Of a stretch of DNA of 64,000 bases, positions 33,249-45,617 are shown in pieces (within the stretch, counting starts at the first letter, position 1; every line of letters starts with the position of its first letter). The notes beneath the pieces were generated by a model. That model did not search any database and had not been told where the DNA came from. It saw only the letters and a list, made by a program, of their open reading frames with translations. The position numbers were made by a program, and so were the translations under genes. This stretch comes from Thamnidium elegans (Eukaryota; Mucoromycota; Mucoromycetes; Mucorales; Mucoraceae): positions 1,488,001-1,552,000 of the forward strand of contig JAIXMG010000002.1 in the NCBI GenBank assembly GCA_025201345.1. Direction: 5' to 3'.

Positions 33249-34037
33249 ATGTCTAATACCAAAGTTGACGTTCACGCTTATGCGGTTCCCCTTCTCCATG
33301 CAGCTAAATACCCTTCCTCTGCTGTTTGTGGTGTTTTATTAGGTACGAATACAACAGATGGCTTACAAGTCGAGACAGCTGTCCCTTTTTTTCATCACTG
33401 GACTACTTTGACACCTATGCTTGAAGTTGCTTTAAAGCAGGTAAAAATAATAATACGAATGAAGTATGTCAATTGTATTTACACCTTTTTATTTTTATTT
33501 TAGACAGAAATTTATGCCAAAAAGAATAACTTGGTTATTGTTGGTTGTTATTACAGTAACGCACGTACTGAGGATAACGTTTTGCCTGATAGAGCTATCA
33601 AGTTGGCAGAAACTATTAAAAAAAATAATGGAGATAAAGCAATTATTTTCTTGGTAAGGAAGGAAATGAAATGGAGATGATGACAATGAATAACTTATAA
33701 ATTTGAATGTAGGTAAATAACAAGCAATTTTCAAAGTTGGAACAAGATGAGTCTGCTATTACAGTAAGTTATTAAAAAAAAAGGTACAAGGATATGAAAC
33801 GAGATATATTAAATATATATATATATATATATATAGCCTTACTTGAATACAGATAATCAATGGAAAAAGGTTAAGGAACCATTTAATAGCGAAGAAGTTA
33901 GTTTGATTCAAAAGGATACCTGTTCTAAAGTTCGTGGACTTTTCAGTTCGTCAGCATATAACCGAGTATACGATTTTGACGAACACGTAGAGAATGTATC
34001 ATTGGACTGGTTGAGTAGTAGTAAACTGGCTTTATAA
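33249..34037 (+). CDS. EMC8: ER membrane protein complex subunit 8/9
   Basis: Four exons (33249-33440, 33504-33653, 33713-33763, 33837-34037) give 197 residues, the usual size. The MPN-like fold is marked by YAVPLLHAAKYPSSAVCGVL, then AVPFFHHWTTLTPMLEVALKQ, NNLVIVGCYYSNARTEDN and DWLSSSKLAL at the end. EMC8 and EMC9 are alternative soluble subunits on the cytosolic face of the EMC, the insertase for tail-anchored and polytopic ER proteins. Fungi that keep this subunit have one copy, so EMC8 versus EMC9 cannot be distinguished. The third intron carries an (AT)n repeat. It converges with the L-type lectin gene (75 bp between stops). Confidence 0.92.
33812..33835. repeat. (AT)n microsatellite in EMC8/9 intron 3
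   Basis: Twelve AT units directly before the ag acceptor at 33835-33836. Confidence 0.85.
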
Positions 34038-34112
34038 ATAATTTATTAATAAATACGAGAATAATAATGTATGTTTTTTTATTGTCTATTTTTTTCTTTC
34101 TTTTTATTATGA

Positions 34113-36195
34113 TTAGACGAATTTTTTATCATTACGTTCAACACGTAACTTCCAATAAAGATAACCAGCAATACCAAACAAGAATTGGGCAATGAAAGCG
34201 TAAAAGATGTACTTTAAGAAGGAAGACATGGTACCCTTTGTTTCAGCAGAATGCATATTTACTTCGTTCATCTTTTTATGCATCATATTGGATTGTGCCA
34301 AGTGTCGTTTCTATTTTATATAATGTAGTGAGCGATAATAAACTTATGTGATACTTTAGCATTCAACTTACATCCAAGGTAGTCAATGTTCCTTCCAATC
34401 TTACTAACGCAGCTTGGATATCACTCATTTTACGATTTTGTTCGTTCGATATTTTCTCGAATTGTTGAATACTCTTTTGTGATTCTAAACGAATTTCTTG
34501 TACGATACGACTCATTTCATCACTATACGTAGAACTGTTAGAATTTATCTTTTCAATTGATATAAAATATATATACTTACTTGGCACCTTGGTTACCTTC
34601 ATTTGATGTACTTAATTTACTAAGGTCAAGAATATTATAATTTCCAGTAATAGCATCTTCTGGGTTAGGAGCACCTAAAGCTTCAATTTGTAGCTGTAAA
34701 ACTTGAAGATGTTCAATGGCTCTACGTTGCGTATCGTAAATAGCTGCCATAGTAACAGCAGTTTCACCTTGGAAATCTTCCGTATTTCTTAATTTTCTCA
34801 TTTGAAATTCTGCTTCTTCAATTTTCTTTTCAAGTAATAAAAACGTTTTAAAAAAAAGGTACACGCAAAAAAAAAAAAAAAAAAAAAAAAAAGATCTTTA
34901 AGCGTAGCCTACCTTTTTTTGTTCCTCATCAATACCAGTAAACTCTTCTCCTCTCTTCTTTTTTTGTTCCTCCAAAGGACGATTAGGATGCTATAGTTCA
35001 TTGTTGAGTACAGTAAAAAGATAAATAATGATTATACTTTACCTCTAATTTCAAAGGTGGATTCAACTGTCTAGTTTCAAATGAAATGATATCGTGATCA
35101 TCTGATAAACGCGTTTAAAAATAAAGTAAATTAAAAATAAATAAAGCAAAAGCAAAAACAAAACAAAACAAAAATTTACCAGCAGGCGAATGAGAAGCAG
35201 CCTATATATATGTATATATTATAGTGATGCATTTAGCAAATGTATAATAGATAAAAAAAAAAAGTAACTTACAGAAATACCAAAATAGTATCCAGTTGGT
35301 AACTTAATACCTGATTTTGTAACGCATGTACGATAATCTTTACCGCCAGAACCATTGTCCATGGAGATCTATCGTTACATTATAAACTGTGAATACATGA
35401 ATATTTGTAACTTTATAATATACAACGCTTACAGTTAAAGTAGTATCTTTATATGATACTTTAAGATAAGCAGGATTTTCTGAATTTCTATAACTGATAG
35501 AACATGTACCAAGTGTATGTTTAGTAGGATCTGCACCAGCAGCAAAAGCTAATGTACCATCATTTAATAAAACCATAGTAGTAGGTTTATGTGTCTATAC
35601 GTACACACACACATATATATATATAAGTTGAGATGTTTAACCTTTTATCTGTAAAAGTACTTACCACCGGGTTAGCTGAATCAAGCCAAACACTAAGACC
35701 ATCCCACTTATCTTTGGAGCCGAATACAGGACCAGGTTGATTATTTTCTTTAGCGTACCAAAAAGCTAAACCACGTCCACCATGCATATTACTACCTGTA
35801 ACCTTAAATGCCATTTCTACTTCCCATGCTTCATGAGGATTAGGAATAGTGGACCAAATATGTCCTTTTGTATTTGGTACAGAAGGTGAAAGTCGAATAA
35901 AGTCATCGGCTTTGAAAATGTCTTTTTTCACGATAACAAGTCAATCAGATTGTAAATAATAAGAATAAAGTTGTACTTTTTTTTTTAATTTACCTCCACC
36001 AGCTGTCCAGAATGGAATAGTATTGTTATAGTAAAAGTTCTTTTTAAATGAAAGTTTATAATCATATTTGGAAATGGGTGCTTTAGGTAGATTCTCTTCT
36101 GCTTTCATAGGATCTACTTTATTTGAACCCCAAATACTTGCAGAACAAGCCTGTAACAAGCAAGTAGAAACAGCCAAGATACTATATATTTTCAT
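34113..36195 (-). CDS. L-type (legume-like) lectin cargo receptor, ERGIC-53/Emp47-like
   Basis: Ten exons on the complement (35994-36195, 35665-35921, 35433-35594, 35273-35368, 35180-35201, 35043-35101, 34913-34990, 34581-34825, 34372-34522, 34113-34310) give 489 residues. A signal peptide (MKIYSILAVSTCLLQACSAS) is followed by the lectin domain, with GGRGLAFWYAKEN, KWDGLSVWLDSANP and STIPNPHEAWEVEMAF. The stalk is a coiled coil (about residues 265-420), then one membrane segment (FLKYIFYAFIAQFLFGIAGY) and a tail ending KKFV, which fits the KKxx ER-retrieval signal. Such proteins carry glycoproteins between ER and Golgi. One exon is only 22 bp. All ten joints keep the frame. Confidence 0.9.
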
Positions 36196-36676
36196 ATTTT
36201 ACACGTAATAGAAAAAGGAAAGAAAAAGGAAAGTCAGGGGAAACAATCCATTTAATGATGCATACAGTTTTTTTTTATACTTAATTCCAGACCAATGAAA
36301 ACGGAGTACTGGAACCCGCGACATATACTTCGCAGCGTGTCGTGTTTGATTCATTCGGGATAAGCGTATACCCGCTAATTTTGAATTTATTACTACAGTT
36401 GTAAATTAATTCGCCAAGATTATTTTTTTCGAGGAAAATATGCGCTTTCGAGCCGTGATGGGCCTGGTCGGCTTCATCGCCTATGTGGTTTGAATAATTC
36501 GGGATAAAGTAGAAATATATTTATCGTTATTTAAGGTATACTTTGGATTTCTTTTCTTCCTTTTTATACTTTTATTCAAACATGTTATTCTTATTCGTTG
36601 GTGAAAACATCAAAAAATTGATAAATTTCTAAACTTTTACAGCTTTCGTACAACTCGTATAAACCGGAGAAACTAC
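36196..36676. other. Intergenic region, upstream of lectin gene
   Basis: AT-rich apart from a short GC-rich patch at 36440-36493, which is an ATG frame of 17 codons (MRFRAVMGLVGFIAYVV). The 36529-36550 stretch is shared with 18580-18601. No gene supported. Confidence 0.4.
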
Positions 36677-37024
36677 AATGGAGAGCAATGTGTTCTGGAC
36701 GAAACTTGGTGAGGTGTTAGTTCTTGATATAAATGAATTTAGAACGTCATCTGTAAGTTACTTCAGTACAAGTAAACCCTTATTAATACATCTAAATATC
36801 TCTCTACAATAGGTATGTCATAATTTTAACGAGAAGAACCTTCGACATCATAAAGTTGAGGACAGAACATTTTTTGGTATATTGATCTGTAACTATTGTA
36901 ATATACATTAGAATTGTGGTATCCTTGCTGCAAAAAATATGATGCATATTGCCTTGCAGATTTGGGCCGGGAATGGACTACCAGAAGTATTTACTCGTCA
37001 AAATAGACAAAGTACCGCATAGAA
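36677..37024 (+). pseudogene. C-terminal remnant of a second Fanzor/TnpB-like nuclease
   Basis: The plus strand reads FWTKLGEVLVLDINEFRTSS, an intron-like gap (36752-36813), then VCHNFNEKNLRHHKVEDRTF, ILICNYCNIH, a TAG stop, and NCGILAAKNMMHIALQIW ending PEVFTRQNRQSTA. This is the order of a Fanzor C-terminus: the NEFRTS block, two CxxC-type zinc-ribbon halves (the second is CNYC) and the RuvC-III helix. Where an active protein has NRD followed by AA[RK]N, this copy has NCG, so the catalytic Asp is lost, and a Trp position is now TAG. The N-terminal two thirds are missing. Its motifs differ clearly from the relic at 2.2-4.1 kb, so it is another subfamily. Confidence 0.6.
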
Positions 37025-37999
37025 CGTGGTTATCCCTTCAGCACGTTTGAAAACTAATTTCTATTCATTTTATCCAAAAAAACGTATGCTAGGCGTCTGA
37101 AAATTTATTTCCTTAAACTCCCTAATTTTTCTTTACTAATTCTTTAAATTGACAATGGAAATACTGTAAAAAGTTGCTTCTCCCTAAGTGTTATGTACTA
37201 ACACAAATGTAATAAGGGCTGCTAGCTTTGTTTTTAGTAAAGAAAAAACTTACAATCGTAAAAGCTACGTACGAGACACCTGGAGGCGTTTAAGATGGAA
37301 TTCATACTCTTAGGTTACAGCATTAAACTTACATTATTATCCTGTATACACATTTAGTTGGACTCAAGTTTTTTCAGTATCCTTTGTGATTTGGCTCCTA
37401 TTTTTAAACTCAAAAGAAAGTCTATTTCCTATTATATTGAAAAAGCGTTTATTCAGTTCAGTATAATGACACATGTACTATTGTCGTATATTATAGCAAT
37501 GACGTGTATAATTTAATTGTCTATATTTTGATACATTAAACGCGTTATTTGATCATTATTTAAGCAGTACAAGTACTGAAACCACAATATCCAAAATTGC
37601 TATATTTTCTCTTCTACAATTTCAAATTTTGACTTATGGAGCCTACGTTTAAGCCGACATCATTCTTAGCGCGCATGATATTTAAGGTATTCTTTTACCC
37701 AGATTGGACCTATTACTCATACTATACCGTGTGGGAAAATCATAATAACTATTTTTTTTTTTTTTTTTTTCGTGATCAAGAATAAAGGAGGAATATATAT
37801 AAGGATTAATCCTTATAACCAACAAGTTGATACCGGTCAATAAAATAATTCAGTTCAGCCAGGAACTCGAAGAAAAAGACGAGTATCTGGAAAGACAGAG
37901 TAGAATATTCTGTTGCATATATAGATTAACCGGGTAAACTATTATAAGTGAACATCGTTTTAGTCAGAGTATTTAATATCGTAACTGGGTTTGGCTTGA
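37025..37999. other. Gene-poor region with 18-bp palindrome
   Basis: AT-rich; no coding frame. A 20-base T run at 37751-37770 precedes the 18-bp perfect palindrome at 37799-37816. Confidence 0.45.
37799..37816. repeat. 18-bp perfect palindrome
   Basis: ATAAGGATTAATCCTTAT is its own reverse complement. It lies about 350 bp upstream of the acyl-CoA ligase start and could be an operator-like site for a dimeric factor. Confidence 0.6.
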
Positions 38000-38167
38000 A
38001 TGGGAAAACTTCAAAAAAGTATCGGGGAGCAAAAAAAGAGAAAAAGAAAAGGTAATAATACGAAAAACCTCATGGGAAAAAACTATTACCCTTCCCCATT
38101 TTTTTTTTGTGATATAATTACCCTTTTGTCTTTTCTCTTTCTTTCTTTCTTTTTTAATTTTGTAACC

Positions 38168-40037
38168 ATGACAATTTTTAAATCAAAAAGACAAACACTT
38201 GCTATTCCAGATATTGATATCTATTCATTTTTGTTTAGTACCAATCAATTTAATTCTACTCGACCCCAAGACAGACCGTTACTGATTGATGGTTTGACAG
38301 GTAAATCACTTTCTTTTCAACAATCAAAGAGCCTTAGTGGAAGATTGGCAAATGCTTGGAAAGACACAGTTGGCTTAAAAAAGGGTGATGTTGTAGCTGT
38401 CTTTGCGCCGAATCAATACGATCATGCCGTACTTTACTTTTCTTTGTTGGGTGCTCAGTGTACCATCAGTCCAGGGTAAACAATTTTTTTTTTAATTTCA
38501 AACAATTTAAAACACAGTTAAATGACATTTGTACTTTTTTTTTTTTTTGGGAATTATCACAGTAACCCTAGCTATACCGAAGTTGAATTCAATCATCAAG
38601 TAGAAAAATCAGGCGCTAAAGCCATTGTTACTATACCCGCTTTACTTCCTATCATGTTAAAGATAGCTAAACAAAACAATATTTCAAAAGATATGATCTT
38701 CTTGTTTGGTGATAAGTCAATAGACGGAATTCAACCTTTTAGATCTCTAGCCACAGATAACGATACCATTGTATTACCAATTAAGGAGATTCAAGCTGCA
38801 GATAATGTTGCGTTTATCTGTTTTTCAAGCGCCACTACAGGTGTAGCAAAAGGTGTTATGCTGACACATCGCAACTTTGTTTCTCAAATGGTGATGGTAA
38901 CTGACTTTGAAGGTACTGATTCTAACCAACCAGATGATGTGATAATTGGATTTCTACCCTTCTTTCATATATTTGGGTTAACGACTCTGGTACTTCGCGC
39001 ATTTTATACCAATACACCTATTGTTATTGTACCTAGATATGATTTAGAGCTGATCTGTCAATTGATTGAAAAGTATAAAATTACGATTGGTCCTATTGTT
39101 CCTCCTGTTGCAGTTCATTTTGCTAAAAGTGATGTGGTTTTGAAATATGATTTATCTTCACTTCGTACGCTTGGTAGTGGGGCTGCTCCACTTGGTATTG
39201 AACATATAGATGCGCTTCAGTTACGTATTAATGTACCGGTAAGACAAGGTTACGGAATGACAGAGACAACGGCTGGTTGTATATATCAAAAAATAGGAGT
39301 TAGTCCTGCAGGATCTACGGGTGTTCTTATTGCCAATATGGAATGTAAATTAGTAGATATTGATAATGGAAAAGGTAAAAAAAATAAAATAAAAACACAT
39401 TGTTGCGCATGGGAATACTTACGATTTTGGGGATTGATGTAAATAGAACTTGGACCTGATGTTCCTGGTGAAATTCTTTTAAAGGGTCCTGTTATTATGA
39501 AAGGTTATTTGAACGATGATAAAGCGAATAATGAAACATTTACTAGCGATGGTTGGATGCGTACAGGTGACGTTGCCAAATATGATTCGAAGACTGGAGA
39601 ATTTTTTATTGTAGATCGTTTGAAAGAGTTGATTAAATATAAGGGTTATCAAGTTGCTCCAGCAGGTAATTTATCATAATTATAATCCCCGGTAAAAAAA
39701 AAGGCTAAAAATAATTTAAATAGAACTTGAAGCGTTACTTTTAAGTCATGCAAGTATAGCTGATTGTTGCGTTGTTGGTGTATATGATTCATCACAGGCA
39801 ACAGAACTTCCAAGAGCATATGTTGTACTTCAACCTTCTGTAGAAAATAATAAGGCTACGATAGATATGATTTCTAAATATGTAGAGGAAAATGTTACAA
39901 ATTATAAGAAATTGAGAGGTGGGGTTCGTATTATTAAACAAGTGCCTAAAAGTACTAGTGGTAAAATTTTACGAAGAGAGGTGAAGGAATGGATCAAGGA
40001 AGAGCAAAGATTGGAGGTATCTCAAGCCCGTTTATAG
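38168..40037 (+). CDS. 4-coumarate-CoA ligase-like acyl-CoA synthetase, peroxisomal
   Basis: Four exons (38168-38475, 38563-39374, 39447-39665, 39724-40037) give 550 residues. It is an ANL adenylating enzyme: it makes an acyl-AMP and then the CoA thioester. The P-loop reads [18 protein letters not shown] (the family usually has SSGTTG), followed by [45 protein letters not shown] and the catalytic Lys in [11 protein letters not shown]. The last residues ARL fit a PTS1 peroxisomal signal, so a fatty or aromatic acid is activated in peroxisomes (inference). The start is the ATG before TIFKSKRQT; the longer frame from 38000 is Lys-rich and crosses a T run. Confidence 0.9.
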
Positions 40038-40385
40038 AACATTTATACTTTTTTAATAAATAAAAATTATCATTGGTCTTCTAAAAATAAAAATTAAAAC
40101 TGTCGGTAGAAACATGCTTACTTACATAGTTTCTTCCATGACGATCAATCGAAAAAAAATAGAGTTTAAATACCTTTCAAATATTAGCGAAAACTCTTAT
40201 ACAAACTCCTACTACCAATATGCAATGTCCTTTATATAATCATGTATTTTGTTGCCTTTACCTTTTCAGGCAAGCCAATAAAATGTTTCTCGTTTTTTTA
40301 GGAGTTTCAAAGAGTTCGCTATATATTTGAAATTATAAAAATAATGATTGTCTAAACTTTTTCTTTTTCTTGAAAAAAAAAAAAT
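40038..40385. other. Intergenic, no gene seen
   Basis: Short AT-rich spacer between the ligase stop and the BRE4-like start, ending in a CT/T-rich leader. Nothing else recognised. Confidence 0.5.
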
Positions 40386-43300
40386 ATGGATGAAGATACC
40401 ACCGAATTAAATCATTTGAGCAAATATCATGACAGAAATACCTCGAATAGATCATCATGGTATTCAAATTCAACTGAAGATTCAAATACACAAACTACTT
40501 TATATAATCCTACTTTTATGAATAATGCTGGTTCCAAGGATACAAATCGAGATTCATTTAATAATATTACTTTACCAAATTTGACCTCTCGAAAGTCTTT
40601 ATTATCAAAGCAAGCAGAGAGAAACCAAGAACAGACTAATACTTCTATTTCGTCTGCACCACAACCATCGCAACCACCACCACCACCACCACCAGAATCA
40701 ATAATCCCAGACAGTAATACCAAAGTGCAAAAACCTAATCTTTTTAACCAATTTAAAGCTTCTTTACCAATGTTTTCACATATGCGAAAGACGATTAAAG
40801 CATCGATTGCTTTATTGATTGGCACAATTTTTATTTTCGCAACAAGTACTAGAGAAGTGACAGGAGAATCAATTTTACTTATTCCTATTGTAATAATATT
40901 TTACTTTCCAGTCAGAACAATAGGTAAATATAAGTATATATTTTACAAGTTATATATATATCATGCTAAAATATTTATTTTTTCCGGCTTGTTTTAGGTA
41001 TTCAAACCGAGGTAAATAAAAAACAATGACCGACAAAAACATTTCAAATGACTAATCCGCATATTATATTTAGGCAGTTATACTTGGCACATTGGGTGCA
41101 CTGTTAGCTGCAGCTTGGAGTTTTTTAGGTACTTATTTGGCCAGTTTAGCCAGAGATAAATCGGATCCTAATCCTGTACAGGTTTCTGCTTGTGTCGTTT
41201 TAGCCGTCTTTTTATTTTCGGGAACTTTTGTTGTTAATTTGATTCGTATGAAAATACTTAAAGGTAACTTTATGTAATTTTTTTTTTTAAAAAAAAGGGA
41301 TATTTTACTAAATATTTACATATAGCTAATTTTGGTACTGTAAATGCTTGTATTGTGTTAACGGTAAATTTTTTTTTTTTTTTTCGACATTTACATTTTC
41401 TGATCTCATTACTATTTAATAGTTCACTATGACGTACGGTGCAGCAATTACTCAGTTTGTTCCAGAAATTACTGTAGGTATTTAATATAGCGCTAGATAA
41501 GTATATATACTAATTTGGGTAATTATGTAGTGGTTATTTTTACGACCTGTTGCTCTCGCTGGTGCTATTGCTTTACTCGTTAATTATTTACTTTGGCCAG
41601 ATGATAGTGTTAATAACTTTTTAGGCGTGTTGAGAATGACACTTGGTGGATATAATACATTTTTTAAAGAACACTCAGAGGCATTTCTTTGCCCTTCACC
41701 CGACGATGCTAAATTTAACTTACCTGCGGTCAAAGCTAGACTTCAAACTGGATTTCTTTTAATGATTGATTGTAAACGAGCTGTTAAAAGAGAAATTATT
41801 TATTCAAGGATATCGGATAAAGATTGTAGTTTGCTTGCTAATTCTGTCAAGGGAATGCGCACCTCGCTTCACGGTATTGGACTTAGTTTGATCGTCAAGA
41901 ATAATTACTTAAATTCGGATACAGAAAACATTTATTTTAGAAATTTCAAAAAGCCTTGTATTATTGATGCATTTACGTCCGCGGTAGAGAATATTCGACC
42001 CACATGTACCGAGCTGTCAGATTTATGTATTAAAGCAGCAACAGAAGGATCAGGCAGAATTGCAGACCTTCATTATCACCCACGAACTACTTTAAATAGT
42101 ATACTTTGGCCGTTCCCTAGAATATGGGTATCAAAGCCAAAATCAACTGAACCACAAGCGCATCAATTGGATACCAAGATTACTCCGCAACAAATTAAGG
42201 ATGCTATAGAACGACTTGATACCATTTCAAAAAGCGATACAGTATTTTATAAATTTTTAGAATTAAATCCAGCAGATATTCCTCGTAACGGGCCACTGTA
42301 TTTAATCTACTTGTATATCCATAACCTTAAAGAACACGCTAAACAAGTATTAAAGTTGTTGGAATTAATTGAATCGTTAGAAGAAAAGCGCATACACAGC
42401 AGATTCTGGTTCCCTCATCAAACGCTCAAGAAATGGATTCTTTCTAGTTCTGATGTTGCTGCAGATGTTGGTACAGGTGCTGACCAGTACTCGGAAGAAA
42501 CTAGCGGTAACAATATGATTCGTGTATCTACACGTCAAGACGGTAGAAGTGATCACATAGATGATAATGGCGGTAGTGGTAGCGGCGTATTTGAAGCCAA
42601 ACTATCAAATAAAAGAAACAATTTGTTTGTTGATCCTGATGTTTCTGCACCTGTAACTTGGTTTCAGAAATTCTTTTATGGCTTGTATTTGGTTGGTCAA
42701 TGGCTATATGATACCAACACTTTTTTTGCACTCAAGACTTCAGTTGGTGTTGTGTTGTTGGCGATTCCGGCTTGGAGACCACAGGATTTTACTTGGTATA
42801 TGGAGTGGAGAGGACAGTGGTGTATGATTACTATGGTGCTTTGGATGTTTCCAATGACAGGTGCATTTATCTTTGGGTAAATGTGTATATATATATATTA
42901 GTCTTTAAATACATACTAACTTTTTTTTTTTGTAGAATTATTGAACGTGTCGGAGGATCTATCATTGGATGTATCGGTGGCATTATAGTCTGGGAAATAT
43001 GTCGAGGAAACCCTTACGCTATGTCAGTTGTTTGTTTTATTTGCTTTCTTCCATTATACCATATTTTTTTCTTTATACCTAGATATAGAGTTGTAGCATT
43101 AATGACAAAGATTACTATTATTTTGGTTATATCCTACGAGTATACTTATACACTTGAAGAGGAGGGTGATTATGATAAAGTATGGTCAGTGGCAGGAAAA
43201 CGTTTATTATTGGTTATTATTGGTATTATTGCAACTGGTATCTTACTGGCTATTCCTTTCCCACCTACAAGCCGTGTTGAACTTCGAAAGAGAGTGGCGC

Positions 43301-44060
43301 ATACGATTAGAGATATTGGAAAGGCGCATGGTATTATATCTGCAAGTGCTATTGCACCACTTGGTCAAAGAGCGCAACCGGCCGTGGTGAAAGCGTTTGG
43401 TAAATTGGCTTTGGAGCTTCGTCGTCAGGTTGCCGAAGAACGTACGTTGTTGCATGATGCTAAATACGAACCTCCACTTCGTGGGTACTTTCCCGAAAAG
43501 AGTTATAATACGCTTGTAGAAAAAATAGATAATATGTCTGATTTAGTTATCAATATGGTATGTATATTTTTTTTTTAAAAAAAAGGGGGCGGTTAGTAGA
43601 ACTAAACACATTTTTTTTTTTTTTTTTAGGGTTCTACGTTACATTTAGTTCGCCCGGAATGGAGAAGAAATATTGGGTCTATTCTTATGAAAGAAAGAAA
43701 AGAATATGTAACGTACCTTCTTTTTTATTATATTATAACTTTAATTTTTTAATTTTTTTACATATATAGCTTTCAGCTATTCTTACCAGCTTGAAACTTT
43801 TATCAACGACACTTTCATCTAAAACGTCTTTACCGCCTTATATGATATCTCCAGTAGAATCTAGACAACGATTTGTAAATCTTTTAGAAAAGAAGATTAT
43901 GATTGAACCAAAGGATTTAGCAGACCCTTCGTTCCCAAGTTATAGTGCTTATCTGATTAATAGTCTCGTGTTTGTGGATGAACTTCAAGCTTTATTGACT
44001 GTTGTTGAGGAACTTGTGGGTGTGGAGGATCCTGAAGAATGGCTCGTGACTCGCGTATAA
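40386..44060 (+). CDS. BRE4/ArAE-2-like multispanning transporter
   Basis: Nine exons (40386-40923, 40998-41011, 41074-41263, 41326-41363, 41423-41473, 41531-42876, 42936-43557, 43630-43707, 43770-44060) give 1055 residues. A Ser/Asn-rich, polyproline-bearing N-terminus (PPPPPPPES) leads into six membrane segments (MRKTIKASIALLIGTIFIFA to VALAGAIALLVNYLLWP), a long hydrophilic middle part, then a second set of membrane segments (FFALKTSVGVVLLAIPAWRP to LLLVIIGIIATGILLAIPFP) and a C-terminal DUF2421-type region. This double 6-TM arrangement is that of the putative ER/aromatic-acid exporter family with yeast Bre4. Substrate unknown. Exon 2 is only 14 bp. The exon 5 donor is taken as gtaggt. Confidence 0.85.
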
Positions 44061-44343
44061 TATAAAAAAATAACATAATTATTAAATTACGACCCACTGT
44101 AGCTAGTCTTTGTGATTTTTTTTTTCAATGAATATAATTTCTCGAAAGGTTTTTTTTTAAAGGGTCTAGTGTCAAAAATTTAACATTTGCGCCTGTCGGG
44201 TGATAAATTATATCTCGACGAGATGTTGTCGTACAGAACATATAAAAAAAAATGACGTTGCTTAATGCGGCTCTATAAAAGCTTTTTTAAAAACATATTT
44301 TTCTTTTTTTTTTCTTTTCGAGTTATACTTTTATATAATAAAA

Positions 44344-45578
44344 ATGGTTACAGTAACAACAGATCGTTTAGCTAATCTTCGTGAATTAATGAAGGCACAT
44401 AATGTCGATGTCTTGTAAGGGTTTTTATATATAAATATGCCGAGTAATTTTTTTTTAAAAAACTAACTTTCTCTTGACATAATAGCCTTGCTCCTTCCGA
44501 AGATGCTCACCAAGTAAGTTAACTACTAGATAATAAAAGTGTTTTTTTTATTGATTTCTATTACGTGTGTAGAGTGAATATATTGCTGACTGTGATAAGC
44601 GTCGTCATTGGATTTCCGGGTTTACTGGTTCTGCTGGTATGTTAAGGGAGATAAACTTTTCTCACGGTTATACTGAACTTTTTTTTTTTTTTAAGGTTTC
44701 GCTATTGTTACAACTACAGAAGCAGCTTTATTCACTGATGGCCGTTATTTCTTACAAGCTTCTCAACAATTAGATGATAATTGGACTTTAATGAAGCAAG
44801 GCATTCCTGGTGTACCTACTTGGCAAGAGTATTTGGTGAACGTAAGTGTTGTACATAATGGTATTTGTGTATGTTTGTCTTATATTTTTTGTTTTAGAAT
44901 GTTCCTGCTGGATCTCGAATTGGTTTAGATCCTACTCTTATTAATGCTGGTAACGTGAAAAAAAAAGTATAGTTTTTATCATCTTGTTGTATTAACGTAT
45001 ACTTATAGTGGATGCTCATCAATTGACATTACAACTTGAATCCTTGGGTTCTTGTTTGGTCCCTATCCAAGAAAACTTAATTGACTTGGCCTGGGGTAAA
45101 GATAGACCCGAGCCTCCAAAGGATAAAGTATTTGTGCAACCTATTCAATACACTGGTAATTTTTTTTTTTTTTTTTAAATAAGTCAAGAATTACTAAATA
45201 AGGTATTTTATTTTAGGTAAAACTATTCAAGAAAAGTTGGCCGATTTACGGGCTTATATTGAAAGCAAACATACATTTGGTGTAGTCGTATCAGCTTTAG
45301 ATGAAGTAGCTTGGTTGTTTAACCTTCGTGGAACTGATATTGAATGTAACCCAGTTTTCTTTTCGTATGCTATTGTATCTGAAAAGGATGCTATCTTGTA
45401 CTTGGATTTGGATAAATTAACTGAACAAGTCAAAGAACATTTGGGATCTGATGTTACTGTCAAGGCTTATTCTCAACTCTTTCAAGATCTTAAAGAGTTG
45501 GATTTAAATGGTAAAAGATTAATTGTTAATAATAAGACTAGTTTAGCTGTTGAGGTTGCCGTAGGAGAAGTAAGTTTA

Positions 45579-45617
<39 letters not shown>

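Noticed and set aside
36440..36493. GC-rich 17-codon ORF MRFRAVMGLVGFIAYVV
   Set aside because: Too short and without context to call a gene; noted only as composition outlier.
38000..38167. N-terminal extension of the acyl-CoA ligase
   Set aside because: Lys-rich and then Phe-rich from homopolymers; not like the family.
42528..42731. Minus-strand ORF opposite the BRE4-like gene
   Set aside because: Shadow of a well-supported exon; no motif.
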